Shown: in pieces, positions 8,144-17,431 of the stretch | How positions within the stretch are numbered: the stretch's first letter is position 1 | Layout: each line of letters begins with the position of its first letter | Assembly: GCA_910584525.1 (NCBI GenBank) | Contig: CAJUAT010000028.1 | Location: forward strand, 1-32,750 | Direction of reading: 5' to 3' | DNA length: 32,750 nucleotides | Source: an uncultured Muribaculaceae bacterium | GTDB lineage: Bacteria; Bacteroidota; Bacteroidia; Bacteroidales; Muribaculaceae | Made by a program: the position numbers and the translations under genes | Notes under the pieces: model-generated | Database searches by the model: none | Seen by the model: the letters and a program-made list of their open reading frames with translations, nothing else | Told to the model about the DNA's origin: nothing

Positions 8144-9145
8144 ATGGTAGATTATAAAAGCTTAGGCCTGGTCAACACGCGCGAGATGTTTGCCAAGGCA
8201 GTACACGGAGGCTATGCAATACCGGCCTTCAATTTCAACAATATGGAGCAGCTCCAGGCCATCATCAAGGCAGCGGCCGACACGAAGTCGCCGGTGATAC
8301 TTCAGGTGTCGAAGGGAGCCCGCAACTATGCCAACCCTATTCTTCTGCGTTACATGGCGCAGGGAGCCGTGGCATATGCCAAGTCGCTGGGCTGGGAGCA
8401 TCCCCAGATTGTGCTCCATCTTGACCATGGCGATACTTTCGAGCTCTGCAAAGACTGTATCGACAACGGCTTCTCGTCGGTGATGATCGACGGCAGCCAT
8501 CTCCCCTATGAGGAGAATGTGGCCCTCACCAAGAAGGTTGTGGACTATGCCCACCAGTACGATGTGACCGTAGAGGGCGAGCTCGGCGTACTTGCCGGCG
8601 TTGAGGACGAGGTATCGAGCGACCACCACACCTACACCGACCCCAACGAGGTTATCGACTTCGTGACGCGCACCGGCTGCGACAGCCTGGCCATCTCCAT
8701 CGGCACAAGCCACGGCGCCTACAAGTTCACTCCCGAGCAGTGCACACGCGACCCGAAGACTGGACGCCTCGTGCCCCCGCCGCTCGCCTTCAACGTGCTT
8801 GAGGCTGTGGAGGCTAAGCTCCCCGACTTCCCCATCGTGCTCCACGGTTCTTCCAGCGTGCCTCAGGAGTATGTCGACATCATCAACGAATATGGCGGCA
8901 AACTGCCCGATGCCATCGGTATCCCCGAGGAAGAGCTCCGCAAGGCTGCCAAGATGGATGTTTGCAAGATCAACATCGACTCCGACTCGCGTCTGGCTAT
9001 GACAGCTGCTATCCGCAAGGTGTTCCACGACAAGCCCGCGGAGTTCGACCCGCGTAAATACCTCGGCCCGGCTCGCGACGAGATGGAGAAGCTCTACAAG
9101 CACAAGATCGTAGCTGTGCTCGGCTCCGAAGGTAAGGCTGAGTAA
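8144..9145 (+). CDS. fba: Class II fructose-bisphosphate aldolase
   Basis: Zinc-dependent aldolase interconverting fructose 1,6-bisphosphate with dihydroxyacetone phosphate and glyceraldehyde 3-phosphate, in glycolysis and gluconeogenesis. Class II hallmarks are present: LHLDHGD with Asp94 (proton transfer) and His95 (zinc), DGSHLPYEENV, VEGELG, ISIGTSHG, VLHGSSS and the phosphate-binding CKINIDSDSR. At 333 residues it matches the long Bacteroidota enzymes. The gene has its own consensus promoter, a leader and a strong terminator, so it is a single-gene unit, and its codon use looks like that of a highly expressed gene. Confidence 0.97.
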   Translation: MVDYKSLGLVNTREMFAKAVHGGYAIPAFNFNNMEQLQAIIKAAADTKSPVILQVSKGARNYANPILLRYMAQGAVAYAKSLGWEHPQIVLHLDHGDTFELCKDCIDNGFSSVMIDGSHLPYEENVALTKKVVDYAHQYDVTVEGELGVLAGVEDEVSSDHHTYTDPNEVIDFVTRTGCDSLAISIGTSHGAYKFTPEQCTRDPKTGRLVPPPLAFNVLEAVEAKLPDFPIVLHGSSSVPQEYVDIINEYGGKLPDAIGIPEEELRKAAKMDVCKINIDSDSRLAMTAAIRKVFHDKPAEFDPRKYLGPARDEMEKLYKHKIVAVLGSEGKAE

Positions 9146-9171
9146 TTGCCGCGCAATCACAGTAACTTATG

Positions 9172-9210
9172 ATAAAAATGGGGTGTCCGTTTCGGGACAT
9201 CCCTTTTTTT
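9172..9210 (+). terminator. fba terminator, left copy of a duplicated terminator
   Basis: The hairpin GGGGTGTCC/GGGACATCCC with the CGTTTCG loop is preceded by A residues and followed by seven T. The same 38 bases recur at 13411-13448, upstream of nnr. Confidence 0.88.
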
Positions 9211-9527
9211 CGTTCATTTGAAATGCAACATAGATGGACATCACAAATATTGAATGTTCATTTTTTTACTTGTGTTAATTTTTATGATAAAATACAATAA
9301 TTTATTTTATTTGGAGTTAATTCTACAAAGAGAGAATAGCTTGGGCCGATTTATTGTAAATGTCTGCAATCTTTTGTTAATGTCTACGGTAATATTCCGA
9401 ACAGACGAAGTCTTTATTGAAGAGACGACAACAATACGACTAACGCATGATAAGAGCAATGAATGAGCGAATTAAATGCCAATATTGACAAACGGCCGGT
9501 CAGTAATGGCTCATAATTGTATAGGAT
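9211..9527. other. A+T-rich intergenic stretch at the left edge of the island
   Basis: This stretch of 317 bases has no convincing gene. The first 30 bases share short blocks (TTTG, AAATGCA, AGATG) in the same order as the sequence between the second terminator and the nnr start, as if a decayed copy. A 70-codon frame at 9254-9466 has no ribosome site or recognisable similarity. No consensus promoter was found, although the long gene at 9528 needs one. Confidence 0.5.
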
Positions 9528-11930
9528 ATGTCAAAGTCAAGGAAGTCCTGTATATTGCTGACATTAGCATTGCTTGTATTCTGTGCGCATACCGGTCGAA
9601 GCGCCGGGAATGTCCAGCCCAAAGAGAATTTGAAACCCCTTCTTGTCGGAAAAACCGCCGGTGAGGCCGGAGGGAAACTCGCCTACAAGGTGAATGCGGG
9701 CCAGAGCGGGAATTATGATATAATCCTATGGCAGTGTGCCGCAAAAAAGAAGGATGGAAGTCTGCAGACTTACAAGATAACAATAAATGGGTTGGAGAAA
9801 GTAGTGTCGGCTGGTAAAGCCGGATGGTCTTTCCTGTCGTTGCCGTCAGTGTCTCTCAGAGAGGGTGCCAATTTAATAACCATCGCCTCGGATTTGCCTC
9901 AGATACCTGCAGTGGAATTTGTAAGGGTACAGAATCCGGCAAACGGCAAAAGCCAAGCCATGACATCGACTGCATACGACGAATATGTCGCCGATATAAA
10001 GAGAGACATCAGAAGGAACGTCTTGGGAACTGGAGATATTGCCACCCCTGAGACCGACTCTCTGATAAGTGCCACAATCGACCCTGATTTGGACCAGGTG
10101 CCTTATTCGTTTAATTATGTTGAAATCCCATGGTTCGGATATTCATTCTATACGACGGTGTATCTTAAGCAAGGAGAACCTTTCCACTGTGTCTCCGAGG
10201 CGCAAGGAGGACAAAGGCATTTCATTGAGATATTCAGCGCTGATCTTCCGGATTCTTATTCCTGGGTTAGTGTTTCGTCAAACGGAACGATTGATTACTC
10301 GATAAAAAGTGTCCCCTATACAGGTGTATATTTTGTGAGAGTAAGAACTCATAAAAACGGCAGTATCGGATTATGCAACTTAAACATCAACGATGAAGCT
10401 TTTTATGAGGAAATGCCGATGTGTACGATGGGGGTGCGGTCAAATTTTTGTTTTAAAACCGACAAATACAATGTGTTGACTGTCAGCAACGAAAGCGACC
10501 CTTTTCTAAGCATCAACAAGGGGAATGACTTCAATGGCGTAGTATGGGCCTACAATGATGATTATGTAGGCGATGGAGATTTTGACTGGGGTTTGAATGC
10601 GAGAATCAACCGCACATTTGCTCCTGAGACAAATACTTCACGCATCCTTGTTTTTTCTGCCAGTTCGTATGCCCCTATAGGCTCCTGTGAGTTATATATC
10701 GGCTGTAAGAACTATACCTCCAATATAGCTTTTGCAAATTTAAAGGATGATGACGCCATTCAGGCCACACCGGTAAATTCGGCCTATAACTGCTTCAGCT
10801 GGGCAGGCGGAATTACCAATGATAAATCACAGGAGTCACCAGGCCTCCCGCTGAGTAGTTTTGACAGGTTCTATGCCAAGGAAAGATATCCGGGGTGTGC
10901 GAGATATACTAGAAAGGGTGCGACAGAAGAAAACAGTGTGATTGATTTATGGGGGAAATATACATTTACCGGAAACACTGCTCAGGAAATAATCACCCAT
11001 GCGTCGATAAGACGCAATTCCGATGGCAATCATCATGGATATGACTGGGAGAGCAAGCTGGGCACCAAAGAAAGAATATTCCATCCCCGTTACGCTTTGG
11101 AAGGAGACGATTACGGCAAGGTGCTCTATCATTACAGACTCAGCGATGACTCGCCCAAGAATCCGATAACTCTGGATATGGCATTGGCCGAGAATAAGGC
11201 GGTGATGGACAATGTCGCATTATCCGGGCATCAGGAATTATTCCTGAGAAGCCGGATTTCTGAAATAGAAGACGACGTATTGTCAAAATTCAATGACCTG
11301 TACACAGCCTGGGACAACGTGTGGAACAATACCATCCACAGCAATCTTGAAGTGATAAAAAAAGATGGAGACTCCTATGGGAATCTGATGAAGTATTGTT
11401 TGAATAACGAAGCTGTAAGATATCTGGTATTTGACAAACTTAACCGGGGAATAACAAGCTCAATCCCCTTGTTTGAGGAGCTGTATGTAGCTCGGGTAGA
11501 GAACAACCGCAAAAGACTGGAAAGCATACATCTTTCAAACGATACAGAAATGTATGATGCCGAGGGACGTCAGATAATAAGAACAACTTTAGTCAATCTT
11601 AAAAGGCTATTATGTTATTTGATTCCTTATTCGGATCAGCAGGAAGTTCATATGGAGAATCCACACAGTTTCGCCGGCAACATTATTGAAAACGAGATTA
11701 AAATTCAACATGCCGGGGAAGGAGTGTGTCTGTCTTTGTCGCTGCCGGAGGCCTCCGGCCTGACCGTCGATATCCTTGACCATAAAGGAGAGTTCTCAAG
11801 GAGAATAATTCATAATTATCAGATGTCTGCGGGGAATTACGCCTTCAACATTCATCTTCAGAAAGGGAAGCTGATGCTTGTGAGGATAAACATCAACGGC
11901 AATATCGTTGTGAGGAAAGTTTTGCTTTAG
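9528..11930 (+). CDS. Large secreted protein with a DUF7689-like cysteine-peptidase-type domain and a T9SS-like C-terminal tail
   Basis: An 800-residue protein whose specific function I do not recognise. Order: signal peptide (1-26); a beta-sandwich-like segment resembling carbohydrate-binding or adhesion modules (about 45-140); a pre-peptidase-like beta segment (about 205-290); a region resembling DUF7689/papain-like domains (about 405-545) with NCFSWAGG (Cys422), ITHA (His491), WESKLG, IFH (His519) and LEGDDYGKV; a helical part (about 550-700); and a C-terminal beta domain (about 725-800) ending in NGNIVVRKVLL, like type A sorting domains of the type IX secretion system. Cys422 and His491 are the likely nucleophile and base. 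It sits in an A+T-rich island between duplicated terminators. The DUF7689 link is recalled, not searched. Confidence 0.6.
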   Translation: MSKSRKSCILLTLALLVFCAHTGRSAGNVQPKENLKPLLVGKTAGEAGGKLAYKVNAGQSGNYDIILWQCAAKKKDGSLQTYKITINGLEKVVSAGKAGWSFLSLPSVSLREGANLITIASDLPQIPAVEFVRVQNPANGKSQAMTSTAYDEYVADIKRDIRRNVLGTGDIATPETDSLISATIDPDLDQVPYSFNYVEIPWFGYSFYTTVYLKQGEPFHCVSEAQGGQRHFIEIFSADLPDSYSWVSVSSNGTIDYSIKSVPYTGVYFVRVRTHKNGSIGLCNLNINDEAFYEEMPMCTMGVRSNFCFKTDKYNVLTVSNESDPFLSINKGNDFNGVVWAYNDDYVGDGDFDWGLNARINRTFAPETNTSRILVFSASSYAPIGSCELYIGCKNYTSNIAFANLKDDDAIQATPVNSAYNCFSWAGGITNDKSQESPGLPLSSFDRFYAKERYPGCARYTRKGATEENSVIDLWGKYTFTGNTAQEIITHASIRRNSDGNHHGYDWESKLGTKERIFHPRYALEGDDYGKVLYHYRLSDDSPKNPITLDMALAENKAVMDNVALSGHQELFLRSRISEIEDDVLSKFNDLYTAWDNVWNNTIHSNLEVIKKDGDSYGNLMKYCLNNEAVRYLVFDKLNRGITSSIPLFEELYVARVENNRKRLESIHLSNDTEMYDAEGRQIIRTTLVNLKRLLCYLIPYSDQQEVHMENPHSFAGNIIENEIKIQHAGEGVCLSLSLPEASGLTVDILDHKGEFSRRIIHNYQMSAGNYAFNIHLQKGKLMLVRININGNIVVRKVLL

Positions 11931-12023
11931 GGCTGTCGGCGTTTAATGGTCGTTCAAAGTGAAGTCGTTTAAACATCTTTATTGTATAATCGAAAAAAAG
12001 AAATAATCACAAAACATTCCATT

Positions 12024-13391
12024 ATGAAGAAGGTTTACGCAATGAGCATAGCACTGTTGGCAGGGTTGAACGCCATGGCAGCTCCCCAAAGTGCTAAAGT
12101 GTCGCTGCCGCAGGTTTTGAAGTCGGCGCCAGCCGAGATTGTAGCAGTAGGGGCACCGGCCGCAATATCGAAGGCAGAAGGCAAAGCCATCACCAGCCTG
12201 GACGAACTCGTAGGTTTCGGCAAGATTGTCGGTGAGGATATTCACAGTATCTCCAGTACTCACAACTTCTTCCTGAACATAGTGGAGAAGAATACAACCA
12301 CACTTACTCTTAAGAACTTCATCTCAAGCCAGTATAACTGTGATGTGGAGGTTAACATTGCCGCCGGTACCGTTACCTTCAATAACCAGACCCCTCTGGG
12401 TCAGGTGTACACCAAGGATGGTTATAAGGCAGTTTATCTTTATACTCGCGAGTTTAAGGGTGAGTATGAGGACCATAAACCTGTCACCAAGCCTCTCAAT
12501 GAGATAGTAGCCGCTATTGATGCCGACAACAATATTGTTTTCCCCACAGGAACAGCCGTAATTGTGGGCTATCCTAAGGATGGCCAAATTATCGATTTCT
12601 CATGTGTGGTAATCGAAAAAATAGAGAGGATACCGCTAAACACACCTGCAAGCCTTGACGGTTATCTGAATGTGGGTACTGCTAAGTTCAATGACGGCTG
12701 GTTCAACTCCTATATTGTCGGTAAGGGTGGTGAGGCCATCAACAATAAGGACGTAGTAGTGATGCGTAATCCAGCAAAACCTAAGGAACTCGTGATATTG
12801 AATCCTTACGGAGATTCCCGGTGGGCAGAGCAATTCGGAAGGTATGGTGATGGCGTTGGCTACCTTATTGTAGACTACTCGTATGAAGATTGTGTTACCG
12901 TGGTTCCATTGGTGGAATCAGGTATGGCCTCCTTATATAAGGATGGCACGAAGTGCTACTATTATCTGAATAATCAGGAAGGCATTAACGTGTTCAACGG
13001 CTACAGCCAGAAAGAGCAGATAATAGATAATGAGTATGTCATGGGTCCTATGTCGAACGTCAGGGGGAATACCATGACTATAGAGAATCTGTATTTCGGT
13101 CAGAAAATTGTCGACAACCCTGAAGGAGACGAAGATGATCCTCTCGGCGCATACTGGTGGACAAATGGCATGAACCCAGATGGCTCTCCCAATTGGATGG
13201 ATAGAATACCTGCCGTTATCGAGCTTCCCGAAGGCTGGAGAGATGGAGGCGGCGTAGAAGGTGTTTACGTTGACGGTACAGAGAATGTGCGCTACTACAA
13301 CCTTCTGGGTGTGGAAATCGCAGCTCCTGTAAAGGGTCAGCTTACCATTAGAAAGGAAGGCAACAAGGCCGTTAAGTTCTTCGTACGCTAA
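12024..13391 (+). CDS. Secreted protein of unknown function with a Bacteroidales C-terminal tail
   Basis: A 455-residue protein starting at the ATG at 12024 (an upstream TTG at 11982 would spoil the signal peptide). Residues 1-19 form a clean signal with an AMA-A type cleavage site. The body is beta-rich, with repeated YLNVG, YYYLNN and IENLYFG elements, and has no catalytic motif that I recognise. The end (YYNLLGVEIAAPVKGQLTIR, then a basic tail finishing KFFVR) resembles the short C-terminal sorting tails common on Prevotella and Muribaculaceae surface proteins. It follows the 800-residue gene by 93 bases on the same strand and shares its base composition, so joint transfer and a shared extracellular role are plausible. 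Confidence 0.65.
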   Translation: MKKVYAMSIALLAGLNAMAAPQSAKVSLPQVLKSAPAEIVAVGAPAAISKAEGKAITSLDELVGFGKIVGEDIHSISSTHNFFLNIVEKNTTTLTLKNFISSQYNCDVEVNIAAGTVTFNNQTPLGQVYTKDGYKAVYLYTREFKGEYEDHKPVTKPLNEIVAAIDADNNIVFPTGTAVIVGYPKDGQIIDFSCVVIEKIERIPLNTPASLDGYLNVGTAKFNDGWFNSYIVGKGGEAINNKDVVVMRNPAKPKELVILNPYGDSRWAEQFGRYGDGVGYLIVDYSYEDCVTVVPLVESGMASLYKDGTKCYYYLNNQEGINVFNGYSQKEQIIDNEYVMGPMSNVRGNTMTIENLYFGQKIVDNPEGDEDDPLGAYWWTNGMNPDGSPNWMDRIPAVIELPEGWRDGGGVEGVYVDGTENVRYYNLLGVEIAAPVKGQLTIRKEGNKAVKFFVR

Positions 13392-13410
13392 GAAACCTAC
13401 TTTCACTCTC

Positions 13411-13448
13411 ATAAAAATGGGGTGTCCGTTTCGGGACATCCCTTTTTT
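13411..13448 (+). terminator. Right copy of the duplicated terminator
   Basis: The same 38 bases as at 9172-9209 (hairpin GGGGTGTCC/GGGACATCCC), here followed by eight T. It ends the 455-residue gene and overlaps the nnr promoter. Confidence 0.85.
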
Positions 13449-13460
13449 TTCGTATTTTTG
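13429..13460 (+). promoter_or_regulatory. nnr promoter overlapping the terminator
   Basis: TATTTTTG at 13453-13460 is a consensus -7 element. The best -33 match (TTTC, 13429-13432, 20-base spacer) lies in the loop of the preceding terminator hairpin. Transcription would start near 13466, about 15 bases before the ATG. Confidence 0.6.
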
Positions 13461-13480
13461 CATGTTGAAATGCATTTCAG

Positions 13481-15010
13481 ATGAAGATATTGAATTCGGA
13501 GAGCATCCATGCAGTGGATGTGGCGACGTGCGAGAGGCAGAAGATCAGTTCCATCGACTTGATGGAGCGGGCGGCGATGCAGGTAAGCATCGAGCTTATA
13601 TCCATGTTCCTGCCGAGTCAGCGTTTTGTGATTCTTGCCGGACCGGGCAACAATGGCGGAGATGCGCTGGCAGTGGCCCGTCTGCTCGTGGAGCAGGGCT
13701 ACAAACGTGTGGAGATATTTCTTTTCAACGTCACAGGCAAGCTGAGTCACGACTGCGATGAAGAGCGCAAAAGGCTCATCATGCTCGACGGCATCGACTT
13801 CACCGAGGTCAACAGGGAATTCACTCCTCCTTATCTGGGGAAGGACGACGTGGTGGTCGACGGCCTTTTCGGCTCAGGTCTCAACCAGCCCCTTCAGGGC
13901 GGATTCGTCTCCGTGGCCCGTTACGTCAACGAGTCGGGAGCCTTCGTGGTATCCATAGACCTCCCTTCGGGACTCTTCGGCGAATGGAACTCGCAGCTGA
14001 GTCTCCGCGATGTGGTGCATGCCGACGTCACCCTCGCCTTCCAGCTCCCGCGCCTCTCTTTCTTCTTCAGGGAGAACGCCCAGGTGCTCGGCAAATGGAA
14101 GCTCATAGACATAGACCTTGACGAAAAGACCATAAAGGATTCCAAGACCGACTTCTACGTGATCGACGAGCATAATGTGGCGAGTCTGCTGCGAGAGCGC
14201 GACCCCTTCTCGGGGAAGCGCGACTACGGGTCGACGCTGCTTTTCGCCGGGTCGGTGGGGATGATGGGGGCGGCGGTGCTCAGCGCGAGAGCGGTGCTCC
14301 GCACGGGAGCCGGCCTGGTCACCGTGCATTCCGCAAGGTCGGGAATGCCGATAGTGCAGACCGCATTCCCCGAGGCGATGTTCGAGCCCGACCGCAACGA
14401 GCATTACATCACCGACATGAAGGTGCATCACCGTCACCAGGCGGTGGCCGCAGGTCCCGGCATCGGAACCAACGAGCAGACAATCAACGCCCTGCAGGGG
14501 CTCCTGCAACATGCCACGATGCCGCTGGTGCTCGATGCCGATGCCCTCAACTGCATATCGGCTCGGCCGGCTCTGCTTACACTCATACCCCCAAAAACGA
14601 TACTTACCCCGCATATCGGAGAGTTCGATCGGCTTTTCGGAGAACATTCCAGCGATGAGGAGCGGCTGCGCACAGCCATAGACATGGCGCGGCAGTACAA
14701 TGTGATAATCGTTCTCAAAGGACATTATACGGCCGTTGTGCGCCCCACCGGACGCGTCTACTTCAATCAGACAGGCAACGCCGGGATGGCTACGGCAGGC
14801 GCCGGCGACGTGCTCACAGGCATGATTGCCGCTTTCCTCAGCCAGGACTACGAGCCGGAATATGCATCCCTGCTCGGGGTATACATCCACGGGGCCGCCG
14901 GCGATATGGCCGCCGACGAGATGGGACAGTTCGGCATGACGGCCTCCGACATACCCCGCTTCGCCGGTAAAGTGATACGCCGTCTTATCGACGGCAGAAA
15001 GCAGTTTTAA
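13481..15010 (+). CDS. nnr: Bifunctional NAD(P)HX epimerase and ADP-dependent NAD(P)HX dehydratase
   Basis: A metabolite-repair enzyme: the N-terminal YjeF_N half interconverts R and S hydrated NAD(P)H, and the C-terminal ribokinase-like half dehydrates the S form using ADP. The epimerase shows GPGNNGGD (54-61) and DGLFGSG; the dehydratase shows AGPGIGTN, LDADALN, TPHIGEF (often PHPGE elsewhere) and GMATAGAGDVLTG with catalytic Asp443. The length of 509 residues is standard. It lies just right of the island and starts a co-directional run through murF-alr, with the DUF4831 gene 11 bases downstream. Confidence 0.95.
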   Translation: MKILNSESIHAVDVATCERQKISSIDLMERAAMQVSIELISMFLPSQRFVILAGPGNNGGDALAVARLLVEQGYKRVEIFLFNVTGKLSHDCDEERKRLIMLDGIDFTEVNREFTPPYLGKDDVVVDGLFGSGLNQPLQGGFVSVARYVNESGAFVVSIDLPSGLFGEWNSQLSLRDVVHADVTLAFQLPRLSFFFRENAQVLGKWKLIDIDLDEKTIKDSKTDFYVIDEHNVASLLRERDPFSGKRDYGSTLLFAGSVGMMGAAVLSARAVLRTGAGLVTVHSARSGMPIVQTAFPEAMFEPDRNEHYITDMKVHHRHQAVAAGPGIGTNEQTINALQGLLQHATMPLVLDADALNCISARPALLTLIPPKTILTPHIGEFDRLFGEHSSDEERLRTAIDMARQYNVIIVLKGHYTAVVRPTGRVYFNQTGNAGMATAGAGDVLTGMIAAFLSQDYEPEYASLLGVYIHGAAGDMAADEMGQFGMTASDIPRFAGKVIRRLIDGRKQF

Positions 15011-15021
15011 ACCAAGAGCGT

Positions 15022-16095
15022 ATGAAAAGAATCATAGCGGCAGTCGCCGCCGTCACGGCGTTCATAGGCGTGTCAGCGCAGAACACCCGCCTCCTTACCG
15101 CCGACAAACATAATGAATACGGCCTTGTGTACACGTTGCCGGTGACGGCACTGCGCATAGAGGTCACCGCCTTGCGAACGGTCAGAGAGGCCGGCCCTTA
15201 CTGGCAGTATGCCAAGAAATATATGGGTACCGACAAGGTGGTACGCGAGGATTCGGAACAATGGCAGGTGAAGGATGTCAAGGTCACCCCTTATGGCGTG
15301 GCCGATACCGAGCGGCAGTATCTCATGCAGCTGAAGCCCGGGGCGCTCACTTACATATGTGTGGGTGCCGACAACATGCTTGCCGCCATCAACAAGGAAG
15401 TAGACATAACGGTTCCGCCGGTGTCGGAACGTGCTATGCGCGAGGGGCGGCGCTCGAAGATGGATGCCTATCTCGAATATGTCGACGGCGATTTCATCTC
15501 GTCGCAGTCCAGCGCCAAGCAGGCGCAGATGCTTGCCGAGAGCCTTATGGAGGTGCGCGATGCCAAAGTGTCGCTGAGCCGTGGAACCGCCGACAACATG
15601 CCCACCGACGGGCGGCAGCTGGAGCTGATGCTGGCCTCGCTGGCCCGTCAGGAAAGAAGCTTCACAGCTGCCTTCACGGGTCTTGAATATACCGACACCA
15701 TCAGCCGCACGTTCACCTACATTCCTTCCGACGAGACGCGCGGCACACTCTTCCGCATGAGCGACTTTGCCGGTTTTGTGGCTGCCGACGACTTCAGCGG
15801 CGACCCGGTGACAATAACCGTCAGCGAACGGCATGACGGCGAACTCCCAGTGAATGCCGACGGCGAGGAGAAGAAGCTCCCCAAGGATGCCGTGATGTAC
15901 ATGATACCGGGCACGGCGCGGATAAGCATAACGCTTGACGGCACCACACTGTGGAGCGGCAATTGCGAGCTGGCGCAGTATGGCGTGCCTTTCGGGCTGC
16001 AGCCATCCCTCTTCTCCGACAGGCGTTCACGCTCTTTCGCCGTTTTCGACACAGCCACAGGCGCTCTCAAGGAGATCGGAGATGTCACCGAATAA
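15022..16095 (+). CDS. DUF4831 family exported protein
   Basis: A 357-residue protein with a signal peptide ending around VSAQ (residue 20). The family is known by name only; members are found in Bacteroidales next to exonuclease VII genes, and no function is established. The mature part begins with a beta-rich segment (YGLVYTLPVTALRIEVTA) and ends with SLFSDRRSRSFAVFDTATG. No catalytic motif or membrane anchor is seen, so a periplasmic or outer-membrane-associated location is likely. The start follows the nnr stop by 11 bases, and the 3' end overlaps xseA by 14 bases, consistent with one operon. Confidence 0.78.
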   Translation: MKRIIAAVAAVTAFIGVSAQNTRLLTADKHNEYGLVYTLPVTALRIEVTALRTVREAGPYWQYAKKYMGTDKVVREDSEQWQVKDVKVTPYGVADTERQYLMQLKPGALTYICVGADNMLAAINKEVDITVPPVSERAMREGRRSKMDAYLEYVDGDFISSQSSAKQAQMLAESLMEVRDAKVSLSRGTADNMPTDGRQLELMLASLARQERSFTAAFTGLEYTDTISRTFTYIPSDETRGTLFRMSDFAGFVAADDFSGDPVTITVSERHDGELPVNADGEEKKLPKDAVMYMIPGTARISITLDGTTLWSGNCELAQYGVPFGLQPSLFSDRRSRSFAVFDTATGALKEIGDVTE

Positions 16096-17398
16096 GTATC
16101 TCACCTTAGGTCAGTTCCAGCGGCTTGTAGGCAATACTATACGTATGAACCGCGAGCTGCAGTCGGCATGGGTACTCGCCGAGCTCAGCGACGTGCGGGT
16201 GGCGGGAGGCCACTGCTATATGGAGCTGGTGGAGAAGGACGACTCCGGCGGTATGCGAGCCAAGATGCGAGCCATGATATGGCGTGGCACGCTCGACGTG
16301 CTGCGGCGCAAGATGATGGCCGCCACAGGCAGCGACCTGCGCAGCGGCATGAAGATGCTCCTCTGCGGCTCCGCAAACCATCATGAGGTGTATGGGCTGA
16401 GCTTCGTGGTCAGCGACATTGACCCCAGCTACACCCTCGGCGACATGGAGCGCATACGCCGTGAGATTCTCGACAGACTGGCAAGAGAGGGTGTTGCGGA
16501 GTGTAACCGCCGGCTTCCACTCCCCATTACGCCGCAGCGCATCGCCGTGATATCTGCCGGCGGCGCCGCCGGGTTCGGCGACTTCACCAACCAGCTGCTG
16601 TCCGACCCGCGCGGCTTTGCCCTCTATCCCTGTCTCTTCGAGGCGGTGATGCAGGGGGAGCGTACGGTACCCACGGTGATGGCGGCTCTCGACTGGGTGG
16701 AGCGTACGGCTGACATGTGGGACTGCGTGGTGATAATCCGCGGAGGGGGCTCCACCACCGACCTCCATTCCTTCGACGACTATAGTCTGGCGCGGCGTGT
16801 GTGCACGTTTCCGCTGCCGGTGCTTGTGGGCATAGGCCATGAGCGCGACCGTACGGTGCTCGACGAGCTGGCATGCGTGCGCTGCAAGACGCCTACGGCC
16901 GTGGCCGCCTGGATTCTCGACCGTCTCGACATGGCTTACAGCGCGGTTTACGACCGTTGCAGCCGTATCGGCAGATACGTGTCGGAAGCCCTGAAAGGAG
17001 AGCATATGCGCCTGGGACAGACGGAAGCCTCCTTGCCGGCGATAGTGGCCACGCGTACCATGCGCGCCCGTATGGAGCTGCAGACAAAGGCCTCCAGAAT
17101 GACGCGGGCTCTCGGCAACCGTACCGTCACGGCACAAGGCACTCTCCGCCTCACGGCAGGCCGCCTGGAGATGGCCGCGAAAACGGCCTTGAACAATGCC
17201 GCCGCCCGTCTTGAACGCCTCGACGACATGCAGCGCATTCTAAGCCCCGCCAATACCCTCGGCAGAGGGTACAGCATAACACGCCTGAACGGACATGCCG
17301 TTACCTGCGTGTCGGCCCTGAAGGAGGGCGACATCATAGAGACAACCCTCCCTGACGGCGTGGTCAGATCCGTGGTCGACGGCAAAGAGCAGGGCTGA
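16082..17398 (+). CDS. xseA: Exodeoxyribonuclease VII large subunit
   Basis: Catalytic large subunit of exonuclease VII, which degrades single-stranded DNA from both ends in repair and recombination. The N terminus (about 1-105) is the OB-fold DNA-binding domain with LTLGQFQRLV and WVLAELSDVRVAGGHCYMEL. The catalytic domain shows ITPQRIAVISAGGAAGFGDF, IIRGGGSTTDLHSFDDY, VLVGIGHERDRTVLDELA and TPTAVAAWI; the C terminus carries NTLGRGYSI. The ATG at 16082 is chosen over an upstream reading from 15935 because AAGGAG (16069-16074) precedes it and the family sequence begins there. It has 438 residues and partners with the adjacent xseB. Confidence 0.95.
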   Translation: MSPNKYLTLGQFQRLVGNTIRMNRELQSAWVLAELSDVRVAGGHCYMELVEKDDSGGMRAKMRAMIWRGTLDVLRRKMMAATGSDLRSGMKMLLCGSANHHEVYGLSFVVSDIDPSYTLGDMERIRREILDRLAREGVAECNRRLPLPITPQRIAVISAGGAAGFGDFTNQLLSDPRGFALYPCLFEAVMQGERTVPTVMAALDWVERTADMWDCVVIIRGGGSTTDLHSFDDYSLARRVCTFPLPVLVGIGHERDRTVLDELACVRCKTPTAVAAWILDRLDMAYSAVYDRCSRIGRYVSEALKGEHMRLGQTEASLPAIVATRTMRARMELQTKASRMTRALGNRTVTAQGTLRLTAGRLEMAAKTALNNAAARLERLDDMQRILSPANTLGRGYSITRLNGHAVTCVSALKEGDIIETTLPDGVVRSVVDGKEQG

Positions 17399-17431
17399 CA
17401 GTTATTGTTAATAAACGACTTCGATATCATT

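Noticed and set aside
9254..9466. 70-codon frame left of the island gene
   Set aside because: A hydrophobic start but no ribosome site, no promoter and no similarity; probably chance in A+T-rich DNA.
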